From an uncultured Clostridia bacterium (lineage in GTDB: Bacteria > Bacillota > Clostridia > Christensenellales > Borkfalkiaceae), in the NCBI GenBank assembly GCA_947627665.1, contig CANQWX010000002.1, forward strand, positions 60,453 to 124,452: 64,000 nucleotides of DNA, given 5' to 3'. The translations under genes and the position numbers were made by a program. The notes below the pieces were generated by a model. It was not told the origin of the DNA and made no database searches. It was given only the letters and a program-made list of their open reading frames with translations. Shown here piece by piece: positions 26,220 to 35,864 of this stretch (position 1 is its first letter; the number at the start of each line of letters is the position of its first letter).

Positions 26220-26728
26220 ACATCGTACTTTGCGGCATGATGGGCGTGGGCAAGTCGACGATCGGCGTCAAGATCGCCGAACTTACGGGGCGCCGCTGGG
26301 TGGATACCGACGGCGTCATCACGACCCGCTACGGCAGGATCTCGGACATCTTCGAATACTACGGGGAGGCGTACTTCCGCAATCTCGAAACCGAGCTTGT
26401 CAAGGAACTCAGCGGACAGGACGGGCTGGTCATCTCCACGGGCGGCGGGCTTGTGCTCCGCTCCGCCAACAGCGAACTTCTGAAGAAAAACGGCAAGCTG
26501 TTCTTCTTGCGGGCGACCCTTGAAACCCTCCTCGGGCGGGTGCTTGCCGACGAAACGCGGCCGCTGCTCCGCGGCACGGACGACGCCGAGGCGCAGATGA
26601 AGGCGCTGCTCGCACAGCGCATGCCCATCTACGAGCACACCGCGGACTTCATCGTCGACACGGACGGCAAGAGCGTGGAGGAAACGGCGGCGGAAGTGCT
26701 CGCTTTGGCGGCGGGGGCGGCGCAATGA
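26216..26728 (+). CDS. aroK: Shikimate kinase
   Basis: 170 residues from the ATG at 26216; the TTG at 26210 is less likely. P-loop GMMGVGKST (7-15), substrate-binding WVDTDGVI and TGGGLV motifs, and a DETRPLL lid segment. Phosphorylates shikimate. Overlaps the SDR gene that follows. EPSP synthase (aroA) does not follow and is not in the window. Confidence 0.94.
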   Translation: MNIVLCGMMGVGKSTIGVKIAELTGRRWVDTDGVITTRYGRISDIFEYYGEAYFRNLETELVKELSGQDGLVISTGGGLVLRSANSELLKKNGKLFFLRATLETLLGRVLADETRPLLRGTDDAEAQMKALLAQRMPIYEHTADFIVDTDGKSVEETAAEVLALAAGAAQ

Positions 26729-27426
26729 AGCGCGCGCTCATCACGGGGGGGACCCGCGGCGTCGGGCTTGCCTGCGTCAAACGCTTTTCGGAGGCGGGCT
26801 TTGCGGTGACCGCCCTCTATTCCCGCGGGGAAGAGGACGCAGAGGCGGCGCGGGCGCAATGTCCCGCGGCGCGGTTTGTGCGCGCCGACGTTTCGGACGA
26901 AGGGGAGGTCGCCGCGGTATTCGGCGGACTGCCCTCGCTCGACGTGCTCGTGTGCAACGCGGGCATCCCCCTGTACGCGCAGGTGCAGGACACCTCGTGG
27001 GCGGCGTGGCAGCGCGTGATGGCGGTCAATGCGGGCGGCGTGTTCCTCTGTGCAAAGTATGCCGTCCGCAAGATGCTCGAAAGGGGGGAGGGCGCCATCG
27101 TGAACCTCTCCTCGGTATGGGGGGAGAAGGGCGGCAGCTGCGAGAGCGCCTATTCCGCCTCCAAGGGGGCGGTCATCGCCTTTACCAAGGCGCTCGCAAA
27201 GGAGCTTGCCCCCTCGCACATCACGGTCAACTGCGTGTCCCCGGGGGTGATAGACACCCGCATGAACGCCCATCTCACCGCCGAGGAGCGGGAAGCGCTC
27301 CAAAATGAGATCCCGCTGGGCCGTTTCGGGCAGGCGGAGGAGGTCGCAGAGCTGATCTACCGCATTTCGGAGCAAAAATACCTCACGGGGCAGGATATTG
27401 CCCTCAACGGAGGCTTTGCGGAGTAA
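26725..27426 (+). CDS. Short-chain dehydrogenase/reductase (FabG-like)
   Basis: 233 residues. NAD(P)-binding GGTRGVG at the N-terminus, CNAGIP, and the catalytic S130, Y143 and K147 in LSSVWG and YSASKGA; C-terminal LTGQDIALNGGF. Closest in style to 3-oxoacyl-ACP reductases, but with no fatty acid genes around it and sitting at the end of the shikimate operon, the true substrate is open. Ends the operon before a strong terminator. Confidence 0.85.
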   Translation: MKRALITGGTRGVGLACVKRFSEAGFAVTALYSRGEEDAEAARAQCPAARFVRADVSDEGEVAAVFGGLPSLDVLVCNAGIPLYAQVQDTSWAAWQRVMAVNAGGVFLCAKYAVRKMLERGEGAIVNLSSVWGEKGGSCESAYSASKGAVIAFTKALAKELAPSHITVNCVSPGVIDTRMNAHLTAEEREALQNEIPLGRFGQAEEVAELIYRISEQKYLTGQDIALNGGFAE

Positions 27427-27445
27427 ATGCGGCGCAAAACACACA

Positions 27446-27471
27446 AAAAAAGCCCCGAAAGGGGCTTTTTT
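27446..27471 (+). terminator. Intrinsic terminator of the shikimate operon
   Basis: AGCCCC-gaaa-GGGGCT flanked by an A run and six Ts; effectively bidirectional. Confidence 0.9.
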
Positions 27472-27486
27472 GGACTTTAGCATAGT

Positions 27487-27570
27487 ATTATGCGTGAAAT
27501 AGTAATACTATGTCAGACATAATCACGGTACTATGCGTGACATAATGGCGTGTATTATGTCAGACATAGT
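27487..27570. promoter_or_regulatory. Array of four operator-like palindromes
   Basis: Four 17-bp sites at 27487, 27507, 27530 and 27554: ATTATGCGTGAAATAGT, ACTATGTCAGACATAAT, ACTATGCGTGACATAAT, ATTATGTCAGACATAGT. The idealised site ATTATGTC-N-GACATAAT is a palindrome. Spacing is 20, 23 and 24 bp, about two helical turns. It lies between the shikimate terminator and dgt, so a multimeric DNA-binding protein may control dgt-dnaG-rpoD; the protein is not known. Confidence 0.6.
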
Positions 27571-27669
27571 ATTTATTTTTGCGCCTTTGGAGGGCCAAAA
27601 CGGGGCAACTTCCAAAAATTTCATAAAAAAAGAGGAGTTTTGCCCTCTCCCGTCGAAATAATAATTGTT

Positions 27670-28662
27670 ATGAAAGAAAGGATTTACGAGCGGGAACGCA
27701 ACTATCTTTCTCCCTATGCGGAGATGTCGGAGGAAACGCGCGGCAGGATGCGGGCGGAAGCGCCCTGCTCGATGCGCACGGACTATCAGCGGGACCGCGA
27801 CAGGATCATCTATTCCAAGGCGTTTTTGCGCCTCAAAAACAAGACGCAGGTCTTTTTCGCGCCCGACGGCGACCACTACATGTCCCGCCTCACGCACACC
27901 CTCGATGTCAGCCAGATTGCCCGTTCCCTGGCGCGGTGCCTCTGCCTCAACGAGGACCTCACTGAGGCGATCGCGCTCGGCCACGATCTCGGGCACACCC
28001 CCTTCGGCCATGTGGGGGAGAGGGTGCTTGACGAGATCTCTCCCTGCGGGTTCCGCCATCACGAGCAGTCGCTGCGCGTGGTGGACAAGCTCGAAAAGGA
28101 CGGCAAGGGGCTGAATCTTACGATGGAGGTGCGGAGCGGCATCCTCAACCACACCCCCGCGGGCAACCCCGAATCGCTCGAGGCGGAGATCGTGCGCTAT
28201 GCCGATCTCATCGCCTACATCAACCACGACATCGAGGACGCGGTGCGCGCGGGCTTCCTGCGCAAGGAGGAGCTTCCCGAAAAGCCCATCTCCCTGCTCG
28301 GGCAGAGCACTTCGGCGCGCATCAACGCCGCCATTCTCGATATCTATACGGAGTCGTACGGCAAGCCCTTCGTCCGGACTTCCGCTGCGATGGGGGAGGC
28401 GCTCAGGGAGCTGCGCAGCTTCATGTTCCTCCATGTATACGAGGAGGCGAATAAGCTCATACAGGAGAGCGCGGAACGCATGCTCGGCGCCCTCTATACA
28501 TATTTCGTGAAGCGGCCCGAGGAGCTTCCGCCCCTGTACCTTGGCATGCTCGATGAGGACGGCGTGCCGCGCGTCGTGTGCGACTATCTCTCCTCGATGA
28601 CGGACCGGTACGCCGTGAACGTGTTCAAGCGGCTGTTCGTCCCGCGGGAGGGTTCGGTATGA
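27670..28662 (+). CDS. dgt: dGTPase-like HD-domain triphosphohydrolase
   Basis: 330 residues from the ATG at 27670. HD motifs SRLTHTLDVSQIA (H76), ALGHDLGHTPFGH (H105/D106) and a later D in RYADLIAYINHD. Hydrolyses dNTPs, classically dGTP, to nucleoside and triphosphate. The dgt-dnaG-rpoD order is common in Clostridia. No Shine-Dalgarno is seen before the ATG; an AATAAT at 27660-27665 leaves open a leaderless start. Upstream lies the four-site operator-like array. Stop overlaps the dnaG start. Confidence 0.9.
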   Translation: MKERIYERERNYLSPYAEMSEETRGRMRAEAPCSMRTDYQRDRDRIIYSKAFLRLKNKTQVFFAPDGDHYMSRLTHTLDVSQIARSLARCLCLNEDLTEAIALGHDLGHTPFGHVGERVLDEISPCGFRHHEQSLRVVDKLEKDGKGLNLTMEVRSGILNHTPAGNPESLEAEIVRYADLIAYINHDIEDAVRAGFLRKEELPEKPISLLGQSTSARINAAILDIYTESYGKPFVRTSAAMGEALRELRSFMFLHVYEEANKLIQESAERMLGALYTYFVKRPEELPPLYLGMLDEDGVPRVVCDYLSSMTDRYAVNVFKRLFVPREGSV

Positions 28663-30440
28663 GCGATACCTCCTACGCGGAGTTTCTCGCTCTTTTGAAG
28701 GAGAAGAACGATCTCGTCGAGGTCATCGGCTCCTATATCAAGCTGGACCGCCGCGGATACAGCTATTGGGCGTGCTGTCCCTTCCATCACGAAAAGACGC
28801 CCTCTTTTGCCGTCAACGCCGCGGACAAGTACTACCACTGCTTCGGCTGCGGGGTCTCGGGCGACGTCATCACCTTCGTCAAGGAGTACGAAAACGTCGA
28901 CTTCGGGCAGGCGGTGGAGATCCTCGCAAAGCGCGCGGGGCTGGAAGTGCCCGCATTCGACAACCGCTCCGCCGAGGAAACGCAGAAGAGAAAGGCGCAC
29001 AAGGACAGGCTCCTCGCCCTCATGAAGGACGCCGCCCGCTTCTATCTCGACCATCTCTGGTCGGGGAAGGCGGATGCCCATCTCGAATATCTCGCGCAGC
29101 GGAAGATCGGTCCCGCCACGATGAAGAAATTCGGTTTGGGCGCCTCGCCCGATTTCCGCGCGCTGCCCAAGTACCTGCTCGCCAAGGGGTACACCCCCGA
29201 GGAATGCGCCGAGAGCGGCGCCTGCGGCAGGTCGGAGGACGGGCGGTTGTTCGATTCCCTCGGCGGCAGGCTCATCATTCCCATCATCAATAATCTGGAC
29301 GAAGTCATCGCATTCGGCGGGCGGGTCCTCGGCAAGACCGACCGCGCGAAATACAAAAATACCCGCGACACCGTGCTCTTCGACAAGAGCAAGAGCCTTT
29401 ACAACATCAACCTCGTCAAGCGGGAAAAGCGGGTGGCGGCGCTGCCGTCGCTCATCATGCTCGAGGGGTACATGGACGTCATCTCCCTCTATCAGGCGGG
29501 CTTCCGCAACGTGGTGGCGAGCATGGGGACCTCTCTCACCAAGGAACAGGTGCGCCTGTGCAAGCGGTACACGGACACCGTGCTCATCAGTTACGACGGC
29601 GACGCGGCGGGACAGTCGGCAAACCTGCGCGGGCTGAAACTGCTCGAGGACGAGGGGGTGAAGATCCGCGTGGTGCCCCTTCCCGAGGGACTGGATCCCG
29701 ACGACGTCATCGTCAAAAAGGGGGCGGAGGAGTACCGCCGCTGTTTGGACGCCGCCATGCCTCTCATCGACTACCGCCTGCTCGCCTTAAAGCGGGGGTA
29801 CGATCTTTCCAAGCCCTATGAGCGGCGGGAGTACGTCCGCGGGGCGGTGGGGATCGTCAAGGAGGCGGAGAGCGAAACGGAGCGGGAGGAGCTGCTCCGC
29901 AGGGTCGCGGGCGAGGCGGGCGTGAGTTTTTCGGCGTTGCTGCGCGATCTCGAGAGCGCGCCCAAAAGCCGCGGGGAACCGCCGCCGCAGCCGCGCGCGG
30001 GGGAAGAGAAGGACCGCCTGCGCAAGGCGGAGCGGTTCGTCCTCGCCGCTTGCCTCACCAATAAGAAATATGCCGCCTCCTGCAATCTGTACGAATTCGG
30101 CTTCCGCGACGAAACGCTCGACCGCCTTGCCGAATATATCATGGAGGAGCGCGAAAAGGGGAGCGTGCGCCCGAGCGGCGTGTTCGAGATCTTCGGCGAA
30201 AACAACGCCGAACTGAACGAAGTGCTCGGGGAGAACGACGGCAGCCTCGACGGCGACGTGGCGGCGAAGTATTTCGCCGACTGCGTGCGGCTGTTGCGGC
30301 AGCGGGAGATACAGGCGCAGATCGAGGTCTGCCGCGCCGCAAGCGTGCAGGCGGAGGACCTCGCCGAGCGGGGGGAATTTCTCACCCGCATCAAAGAACT
30401 GACGAAAAAATTGTCCGCATTGAAAAGGCAGGAGGAATAA
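28659..30440 (+). CDS. dnaG: DNA primase DnaG
   Basis: 593 residues. N-terminal zinc ribbon with C40, H43, C61 and C64 ([20 protein letters not shown]), catalytic core and TOPRIM with [10 protein letters not shown] and SYDGDAAGQ, and a C-terminal helicase-binding region. Makes RNA primers at the replication fork. ATGA overlap with dgt; rpoD follows with a 1-nt overlap. Confidence 0.96.
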   Translation: MSDTSYAEFLALLKEKNDLVEVIGSYIKLDRRGYSYWACCPFHHEKTPSFAVNAADKYYHCFGCGVSGDVITFVKEYENVDFGQAVEILAKRAGLEVPAFDNRSAEETQKRKAHKDRLLALMKDAARFYLDHLWSGKADAHLEYLAQRKIGPATMKKFGLGASPDFRALPKYLLAKGYTPEECAESGACGRSEDGRLFDSLGGRLIIPIINNLDEVIAFGGRVLGKTDRAKYKNTRDTVLFDKSKSLYNINLVKREKRVAALPSLIMLEGYMDVISLYQAGFRNVVASMGTSLTKEQVRLCKRYTDTVLISYDGDAAGQSANLRGLKLLEDEGVKIRVVPLPEGLDPDDVIVKKGAEEYRRCLDAAMPLIDYRLLALKRGYDLSKPYERREYVRGAVGIVKEAESETEREELLRRVAGEAGVSFSALLRDLESAPKSRGEPPPQPRAGEEKDRLRKAERFVLAACLTNKKYAASCNLYEFGFRDETLDRLAEYIMEEREKGSVRPSGVFEIFGENNAELNEVLGENDGSLDGDVAAKYFADCVRLLRQREIQAQIEVCRAASVQAEDLAERGEFLTRIKELTKKLSALKRQEE

Positions 30441-31528
30441 TGGATATCACCGAACGCGATCCCGGGGAGAGCAAGGGACTCGGGGAACAAAAACTCAACG
30501 AACTCATCGAGAACATCGTAGCCGCCTACAAGATGAAGGGGAGCATCTCCACCAACGCGCTGTGCGAGCTGCTCGAGCGCTACGACCTCAACCCGTTGCA
30601 GATCGAACAGATCTACCGCACGCTGCCCGAACAGGGCGTGCAGATCTTCGACGAGGACGAGCGCGACCGCGAGCTGTTCGAACAGGCGCTCTCGGACGTC
30701 GGGCTGGACGATCCCGTCAAAATGTATCTGAAAGACATCGGCAGGGTGCCCCTTCTCTCGACGGACGAGGAGATCGACCTCGCCCGCAGGATGCAGGAGG
30801 GGGACGAGGCCGCCAAGCAGCGGCTGTCCGAGGCCAACCTCCGCCTCGTCGTGTCCATCGCCAAGCGCTATGTGGGCAGGGGGATGCTCTTTCTCGACCT
30901 CATACAGGAGGGCAACCTCGGACTCATGAAGGCGGTGGAGAAGTTCGACTACCAGAAGGGGTTCAAGTTCTCCACTTACGCGACGTGGTGGATCCGCCAG
31001 TCCATCACCCGCGCGATCGCCGACCAGGCGCGCACCATCCGTATCCCCGTGCACATGGTGGAAACCATCAACCGCCTCACCCGCGTTTCCCGCATGCTCT
31101 TGCAGGAGAACGGCAGGGAGCCTTCCCCCGAGGAGATCGCCGAAGCGATGGAGATCGACGTCCAGCGCGTGCGGGAGATCCAGAAGATCGCGCAGGACCC
31201 CGTTTCCCTCGAAACGCCCATCGGCGAGGAGGAGGACAGTCACCTCGGCGACTTCATCGAGGATGATAAGACGCAGACCCCGGGCGACAGCGTCGCTTTC
31301 ATCATGCTCAAAGAGCAGCTTTTGGGCGTGCTCGACACCCTCACCCCCCGCGAGGAGAAGGTGCTCAGGCTCCGCTACGGCATCGACGACGGCAAGCCGC
31401 GCACCCTCGAAGAGGTGGGCAGGGAATTCAACGTCACCCGCGAACGCATCCGCCAGATCGAGGCGAAGGCGCTCCGCAAGCTCCGCCATCCCTCGCGCAG
31501 CAAGAAATTGCGGGATTTCCTCGACTGA
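30440..31528 (+). CDS. rpoD: Primary sigma factor (RpoD/SigA)
   Basis: 362 residues, the short Firmicutes form without the large non-conserved insert. Region 1.2 [17 protein letters not shown], region 2 [27 protein letters not shown], region 3, and region 4 with [25 protein letters not shown]. Recognises TTGACA/TATAAT promoters, matching the many such promoters in this window. Ribosome site GGAGG. Confidence 0.97.
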   Translation: MDITERDPGESKGLGEQKLNELIENIVAAYKMKGSISTNALCELLERYDLNPLQIEQIYRTLPEQGVQIFDEDERDRELFEQALSDVGLDDPVKMYLKDIGRVPLLSTDEEIDLARRMQEGDEAAKQRLSEANLRLVVSIAKRYVGRGMLFLDLIQEGNLGLMKAVEKFDYQKGFKFSTYATWWIRQSITRAIADQARTIRIPVHMVETINRLTRVSRMLLQENGREPSPEEIAEAMEIDVQRVREIQKIAQDPVSLETPIGEEEDSHLGDFIEDDKTQTPGDSVAFIMLKEQLLGVLDTLTPREEKVLRLRYGIDDGKPRTLEEVGREFNVTRERIRQIEAKALRKLRHPSRSKKLRDFLD

Positions 31529-32202
31529 TGACGGAGCGGATCGCCCACATCTGTTCGGCGGCGGTCAAGGCGGACGTGTTTGCCGACATCGGCTGCGACC
31601 ACGGCTACATGACCGAATACATGCTGAAAAACGGGCTGTGCAAGAGGGCGTACATCTCGGACATCAGCGCCAAGAGCCTGAAAAAGGCGGAGGCGCTGCT
31701 CGCCCCCTATATTGCGGCGGGCAGGTGTTTCCCCGTCGTCGCCGACGGCCTCGACGGCCTGCCCGAACGGGCGGACTTCGTGCTCATCGCGGGGCTGGGC
31801 GGAGAGGAGATCGTCAGGATGCTCGGGCGGGCGGAACTGCCGCCGCGCTTTCTCCTGCAACCCATGAAGAACAGCGAAAAGCTCCGCCGCTATCTCGTGG
31901 CGCGGGGGGCGAAGATCGAGCTTGACTATACCTTTTCCGAGGGAAAGGAGCGGCGCAAATATTACGACCTCATCTTGGGCGGCAGCGGCGGCAAGGAGGC
32001 CTACACGGAGCGGGAGTACCGCTTCGGGCGGGACAATCTCAACGGCCGCTCACCCTATCCCTTCCTCTTTTTTGCGAGGGAGGAACTCGAAAAGACGAAT
32101 ACCCGCCTCGGCGCGGCGCTGCGGGAAGGCAGCCGCGGGGCGCTTTTGCGGCGCAAGGCGGAATTGGAGGAAGTCATCCGTGAAGTTGAAAGAGATCTAT
32201 GA
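31528..32202 (+). CDS. trmK: tRNA (adenine(22)-N1)-methyltransferase TrmK
   Basis: 224 residues. SAM-binding motif FADIGCDHGYM, AGLGGEEIVRML and LQPMKNSEKLRRYL are signatures of the TrmK/YqfN family, and the position right after rpoD and before a Nif3 gene is diagnostic. A basic, helical C-terminal part is the presumed tRNA contact. Shares one base with the rpoD stop (TGATG). Confidence 0.92.
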   Translation: MTERIAHICSAAVKADVFADIGCDHGYMTEYMLKNGLCKRAYISDISAKSLKKAEALLAPYIAAGRCFPVVADGLDGLPERADFVLIAGLGGEEIVRMLGRAELPPRFLLQPMKNSEKLRRYLVARGAKIELDYTFSEGKERRKYYDLILGGSGGKEAYTEREYRFGRDNLNGRSPYPFLFFAREELEKTNTRLGAALREGSRGALLRRKAELEEVIREVERDL

Positions 32203-32950
32203 GGCGGCGGACGGGCTTGCGCCCTTCGCCCTCTCGGAGGAATACATCCAGAGGGGCGCCTACGACAACAGCGGGGTCATGCTCGACTGCGGGCGGGAGA
32301 TCGGCGGCGTGCTCTTCTCCCTCGATCTGTCCCTTGCGGCGGCGGAGGAGGCGAAAAAGCGGGGCTGCAACCTGATCTTTACCCACCATCCCGCCATCTG
32401 GGAGGGGGTCAAACACCTCGACGGCGCGCACACGCCCGCCCTGTTTGCCTGCGTGAAGGAGGGCATCTCCGTCCTCTCGGCGCATCTCAATTTGGACGCG
32501 GCGGAGGGGGGCATCGACGAATGCCTCATGCGCGGGTTGGGGGGCAAGCAGCCCCTCGCCGTGATGGAAACGCTCTCCCGCGGCGGCTACGGCAGGGTGT
32601 ACGACGTGCCGCCCTGCACGGCGGAAGCGTTCGCGGCGCACGTCAGGCAGGAATTCGGGACGGAACGGATCGTCCTGTACGGGCAAAACCCCGTAAAGAG
32701 GGTGGCGTCCTTCTGCGGCGGCGGCTTCTCCGCGGAGGCGCTCTCCTTTGCCCTCGCGCAGGGCGCGGACACCCTCGTGTCCTCGGACGCAAAGCACCAT
32801 CTTCTCGCGGAGGCGGCGGAGAGGGGGGCAAACGTCCTTCTTCTCACCCACTACGCGGCGGAGAGCTACGGCTTTGCGCGGTTCGCGGCGAGAATGGCGG
32901 AAAAACTCTCCGTCCCGTGCGTCTTTTACGCGGACGAAAGACTCAAATAA
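32180..32950 (+). CDS. Nif3-like dinuclear metal protein (short YqfO form)
   Basis: 256 residues from a GTG at 32180, chosen because GGAGG lies 8 nt upstream; it overlaps trmK by 23 nt. Metal motifs FTHHPAIW, SAHLNLD and C-terminal LLTHYAAE. The family is described as GTP cyclohydrolase I type 2 or simply Nif3-like; the biochemical role is unsettled. It lacks the PII-like middle insert seen in the roughly 370-residue B. subtilis YqfO. Confidence 0.88.
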   Translation: MKLKEIYEAADGLAPFALSEEYIQRGAYDNSGVMLDCGREIGGVLFSLDLSLAAAEEAKKRGCNLIFTHHPAIWEGVKHLDGAHTPALFACVKEGISVLSAHLNLDAAEGGIDECLMRGLGGKQPLAVMETLSRGGYGRVYDVPPCTAEAFAAHVRQEFGTERIVLYGQNPVKRVASFCGGGFSAEALSFALAQGADTLVSSDAKHHLLAEAAERGANVLLLTHYAAESYGFARFAARMAEKLSVPCVFYADERLK

Positions 32951-32973
32951 AAAATCATCAAGGCAGGTAGAAC

Positions 32974-33672
32974 ATGGCAGTATTAAAGGAATTGTTGGAG
33001 TATCAGAGCGTGGACGGCGAACTGCGCAAGATCGAGCTGGAACTCGCCGCGAGCGAGGAACGCAAGAAGTATGTGCAGGCGAAGAAGTTCATGGAAACGG
33101 CGGGCGAAAAGCTCGAGGCGCAGGACAAGCGCGCCCGCGACCTCAAAGCCCTCTTCGAGCGGCTCTCCGAGGAATTCGGGGAGATCGAGCGGGCGATCGC
33201 CGAATACGCCGACCTCGACGAGATGGTGGAAAACGGCGGCGACATCGCTTTCTATAAAAAGAACGTGCAGTCCCTCGCCGACCGCCTCCGCGCCATGAAA
33301 GGGGAGCTTTCCAAGCTCGCCTCCGACGTCGAAAACGCGGGCGAGGAATACAAGCGCATGAAGAAGCAGACCATCTCCATGCAGAAGCAATACAAGGAAT
33401 ACAACGAGAAGTTCAAGGAAGTCAAGAATTCCCGCGCGGACGAGGTCAAAAAGATCAACGCCCGCTTAGAGGCGCTCGGCGCCAAGATCCCGCCCGAGAT
33501 CCTCGAGCGGTACAAGGCCAAGCGGCGGGACAAGATCTTCCCCGTCGTCGTGCCCCTCAACGGCGAATTCTGCATCTGCGGCAGGGATTTCCCGCTCGCC
33601 CAGCAGGGCAGGCTCTCGGGCGGCGGCGTCGTGGAATGCGAGCACTGCCACCGCTTCATCTACAAGGCGTGA
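32974..33672 (+). CDS. Coiled-coil protein with C-terminal zinc ribbon
   Basis: 232 residues. Residues about 10-175 form long coiled-coil helices; the C-terminus (FCICGRDF and CEHCHRFIYK) is a zinc-ribbon of the C4 type found in the CT398/YqxK-like family, commonly next to Nif3 genes. The first knuckle is C-x-C where relatives have C-x2-C. Function unknown, perhaps binding to nucleic acid or to flagellar/secretion ATPase partners in other bacteria; no such partners are near. Confidence 0.8.
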   Translation: MAVLKELLEYQSVDGELRKIELELAASEERKKYVQAKKFMETAGEKLEAQDKRARDLKALFERLSEEFGEIERAIAEYADLDEMVENGGDIAFYKKNVQSLADRLRAMKGELSKLASDVENAGEEYKRMKKQTISMQKQYKEYNEKFKEVKNSRADEVKKINARLEALGAKIPPEILERYKAKRRDKIFPVVVPLNGEFCICGRDFPLAQQGRLSGGGVVECEHCHRFIYKA

Positions 33673-33707
33673 CACCCTTTTGCCGCCCCTGCGAATAAGA
33701 TGGGGGC

Positions 33708-34709
33708 ATGCAGGAGATCGTTGCGGTCATTTCACTCGGCACTGTCATGCGGAACGCTTTGCTCGTGCAAAAACGGGCGGGCGTTCCGCTTATTGCCGTC
33801 GTAAAGGACGACGCCTACGGGCACGGCGCGGAACGGGTGGCGGACGCGCTTTCCAAGATCGCCCTGATGTTCGCCGTCGCCACCGTGCGGGAGGGGGCCG
33901 CTCTGCGCGCCGCGGGGGTGGAGAAGGACATTCTCGTCTTAACGCCCGCCCTTTGCCGCGAAGAGGCGCTTGTCGGCGCCGCGCACGGGCTTGTTCTCAC
34001 CCTCTCTTCGCCCGCTTCGCTCCGCGTGGCGGCGGAAGGGGCGGCGGGGATCCCGCTCCGCGCACACATCGCCGTCAACACGGGCATGAACCGCTACGGG
34101 TTCCGTCCCGCGGCGGTAAAAAGCGCCTGCCGTGCGGCCAAGCGCGCGGGGATCGGGGTATGCGGCGCCTATTCCCACTTTTACGACCCCCTCTGCGGGG
34201 AGGCGCGGGAGGCGCAGTACGCCGCTTTTTTGCGGGCGGCGGAAGCGGTCAAGGACTGTTTTCCCGACGCGCTTTTGCATCTTTCCGCCACGGGCGGCGT
34301 GCTCGCGGGGAGGAAGTACGCCTTCGGCGCGGTGCGCAGCGGCATCGCCCTCTACGGCTATCTGCCGCAGGGAGGGTCGGGGCTTTGCGTCCGTCCCGCC
34401 GCCGCCCTGTACGCGTCGGTTTCCCACAGGGGCAGGGCGTTCGGGCAGGGCGTCGGCTACATGCGCGCGGAAAGGGAGTACGGGGCACTCACGACCCTCC
34501 GCCTCGGCTACGGCGACGGGTTCTTCCGCGCGGGGGGCTTAGGCGTGGGAGATCTCTGCATGGACGCCTGCGTGCGGGAGGGGGACGCGCCCTTCGGCAG
34601 ACGGGTGCGCGTCCTCAAAGATCTGGCGGGGTATGCCGCCGCGCACGGCACCACGCCCTACGAAGTACTCGTCCGCGTGTTGGGACGGGCGGAAAAACGC
34701 TACGTCTGA
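33708..34709 (+). CDS. alr: Alanine racemase
   Basis: 333 residues, somewhat shorter than the usual 360-390. PLP lysine K33 in AVVKDDAYGHG, NTGMNRYGF, and the C-terminal LGYGDGFFRAGG and CMDA segments. Converts L- to D-alanine for the cell wall. The normal VVKANAYGHG/VVKADAYGHG is changed to VVKDDAYGHG. Start at 33708 is preceded by GGGGGC. It stands alone between the zinc-ribbon gene and a strong promoter, and has no acpS or kinase partner nearby. Confidence 0.85.
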   Translation: MQEIVAVISLGTVMRNALLVQKRAGVPLIAVVKDDAYGHGAERVADALSKIALMFAVATVREGAALRAAGVEKDILVLTPALCREEALVGAAHGLVLTLSSPASLRVAAEGAAGIPLRAHIAVNTGMNRYGFRPAAVKSACRAAKRAGIGVCGAYSHFYDPLCGEAREAQYAAFLRAAEAVKDCFPDALLHLSATGGVLAGRKYAFGAVRSGIALYGYLPQGGSGLCVRPAAALYASVSHRGRAFGQGVGYMRAEREYGALTTLRLGYGDGFFRAGGLGVGDLCMDACVREGDAPFGRRVRVLKDLAGYAAAHGTTPYEVLVRVLGRAEKRYV

Positions 34710-34731
34710 GCGCCGCGGCGGGCGGGAACGC

Positions 34732-34760
34732 TTGACATCCGCGCGCCGATGTATTATAAT
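34732..34760 (+). promoter_or_regulatory. Perfect consensus vegetative promoter
   Basis: TTGACA at 34732-34737, 17-bp spacer, TATAAT at 34755-34760. Confidence 0.9.
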
Positions 34761-34796
34761 CGTTGCACAGACCGAAAGAAAGACGGAGGGCAGGCC

Positions 34797-35558
34797 ATGC
34801 CGCAAGGAGCGCCCGACAACACAAAAAAGATCGATCACGCCCATCCCACGGGATGGCAGCTCTTCTGGCGCACCCAGCGGGAGTGCTGGCGGCGCACGGT
34901 CACGCCCTTTCTCATGTATCTCTTTATGAGCCTTATCCTGCTCGCCTGCCAGTCCATTCCCAACGCGTTCGGGCAGATCGGGCTTGGGGTCCTCTGCATC
35001 GCGGCGGGCGGCTTTTACAACGGACATCTTCTCTATCACTTCGGCAAGCAGCACTACGGCGCGTACGTCGCGGGCGAATTGCAGCGCAGGAGCGAGGAGG
35101 CGGGCGTTCTCTCCGGCACGGGACACCGCGTCGAGCAGGAGTACCGCCCGTGGAAGGGCTTTTACATCGGGCTGCTCATCGGGGTGCCCGTGCTCGTTTT
35201 CGGCATTCTCGCGGGCGCCCTCTACGAGGGGATCGGCGGGGAAACGGTCGTTCCCGTCATCGGCAGCTATTCGGCGCTCTTGCTCGTGATGTGTGCGGCG
35301 TGGGCGATCATGCCCGTGCTCTGGCTGCGCGCCTATGCGGCGGGCTTTGCGGGGACAAGCCTGTATTGGTCGCTGCTCATGGTGCTGCTTCCCATCGTGG
35401 TGAGCGGGATCTTCTACATTGTGGGCGCCATGCAGGAGCGGCGGGCGCGCACCGCGGAGGCGGAACGCGCGGCGGGGCGGAAAAAGGAGCCGCGTGCGCC
35501 GCATGTCCAGACGGAAGCGCAGCGCCGCAAGACCCTCCAAAGCAAAAAAAAGAAGTAA
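34797..35558 (+). CDS. Hypothetical four-helix membrane protein
   Basis: 253 residues from the ATG at 34797 (GGAGGGC upstream). About four membrane segments (roughly residues 37-57, 60-80, 126-148, 155-175, with a further hydrophobic stretch near 190-212) and a very basic C-terminal tail rich in Arg/Lys. No family recognised. It has the best promoter in the window, so it should be well expressed. The 3' side is directly followed by the dispersed repeat block. Confidence 0.7.
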   Translation: MPQGAPDNTKKIDHAHPTGWQLFWRTQRECWRRTVTPFLMYLFMSLILLACQSIPNAFGQIGLGVLCIAAGGFYNGHLLYHFGKQHYGAYVAGELQRRSEEAGVLSGTGHRVEQEYRPWKGFYIGLLIGVPVLVFGILAGALYEGIGGETVVPVIGSYSALLLVMCAAWAIMPVLWLRAYAAGFAGTSLYWSLLMVLLPIVVSGIFYIVGAMQERRARTAEAERAAGRKKEPRAPHVQTEAQRRKTLQSKKKK

Positions 35559-35561
35559 CGC

Positions 35562-35864
35562 CGTGGGTGCAGTACCCCTTAGAGAGGGTAATGGGACCCC
35601 CTCCCATGGAGGGGGAATAAAGGGGGTGGGCATCTCGGCGCCCCTATAGGGGAGCTGTCACGAACGGAGTGAGTGACTGAGGACTTGGCGCCCCTTGCAG
35701 GGGAGCTGGCGAGGCGTTAGCCGAGCCTGAGGGGTTTTCCGAGAACCCTTTCGGCATTCGCTTTGCTCATGCCACTTTCCCTAAGAGGGACAGCGAGAAA
35801 TCTTGGCGCCCCTATAGGGGAGCTGTCACGAACGGAGTGAGTGACTGAGGGGTTCTCAGAAAAT
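35562..35864. repeat. Dispersed intergenic repeat block
   Basis: Contains a C-rich hairpin module (CCCCCTCCcatGGAGGGGG type), two copies of the module GGCGCCCCTATAGGGGAGCT plus GTCACGAACGGAGTGAGTG (about 35637-35683 and 35804-35852), one copy of the GGCGAGGCGTTAGCCGAGCC variant (about 35708-35734) and one CCCTTTCGGCATTCG...GGGACAGC unit. No gene is visible. The last copy runs up to the rsmD start codon. Confidence 0.85.

Noticed and set aside
27479..27575. CRISPR array made of the four short repeats before dgt
   Set aside because: Units are 17 bp, palindromic and spaced by 3-7 bp; there are no spacers of 30 bp and no cas genes.
34749..34796. An upstream start for the membrane protein at 34749
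   Set aside because: That codon lies between the -35 and -10 boxes; the ATG at 34797 has a good ribosome site.
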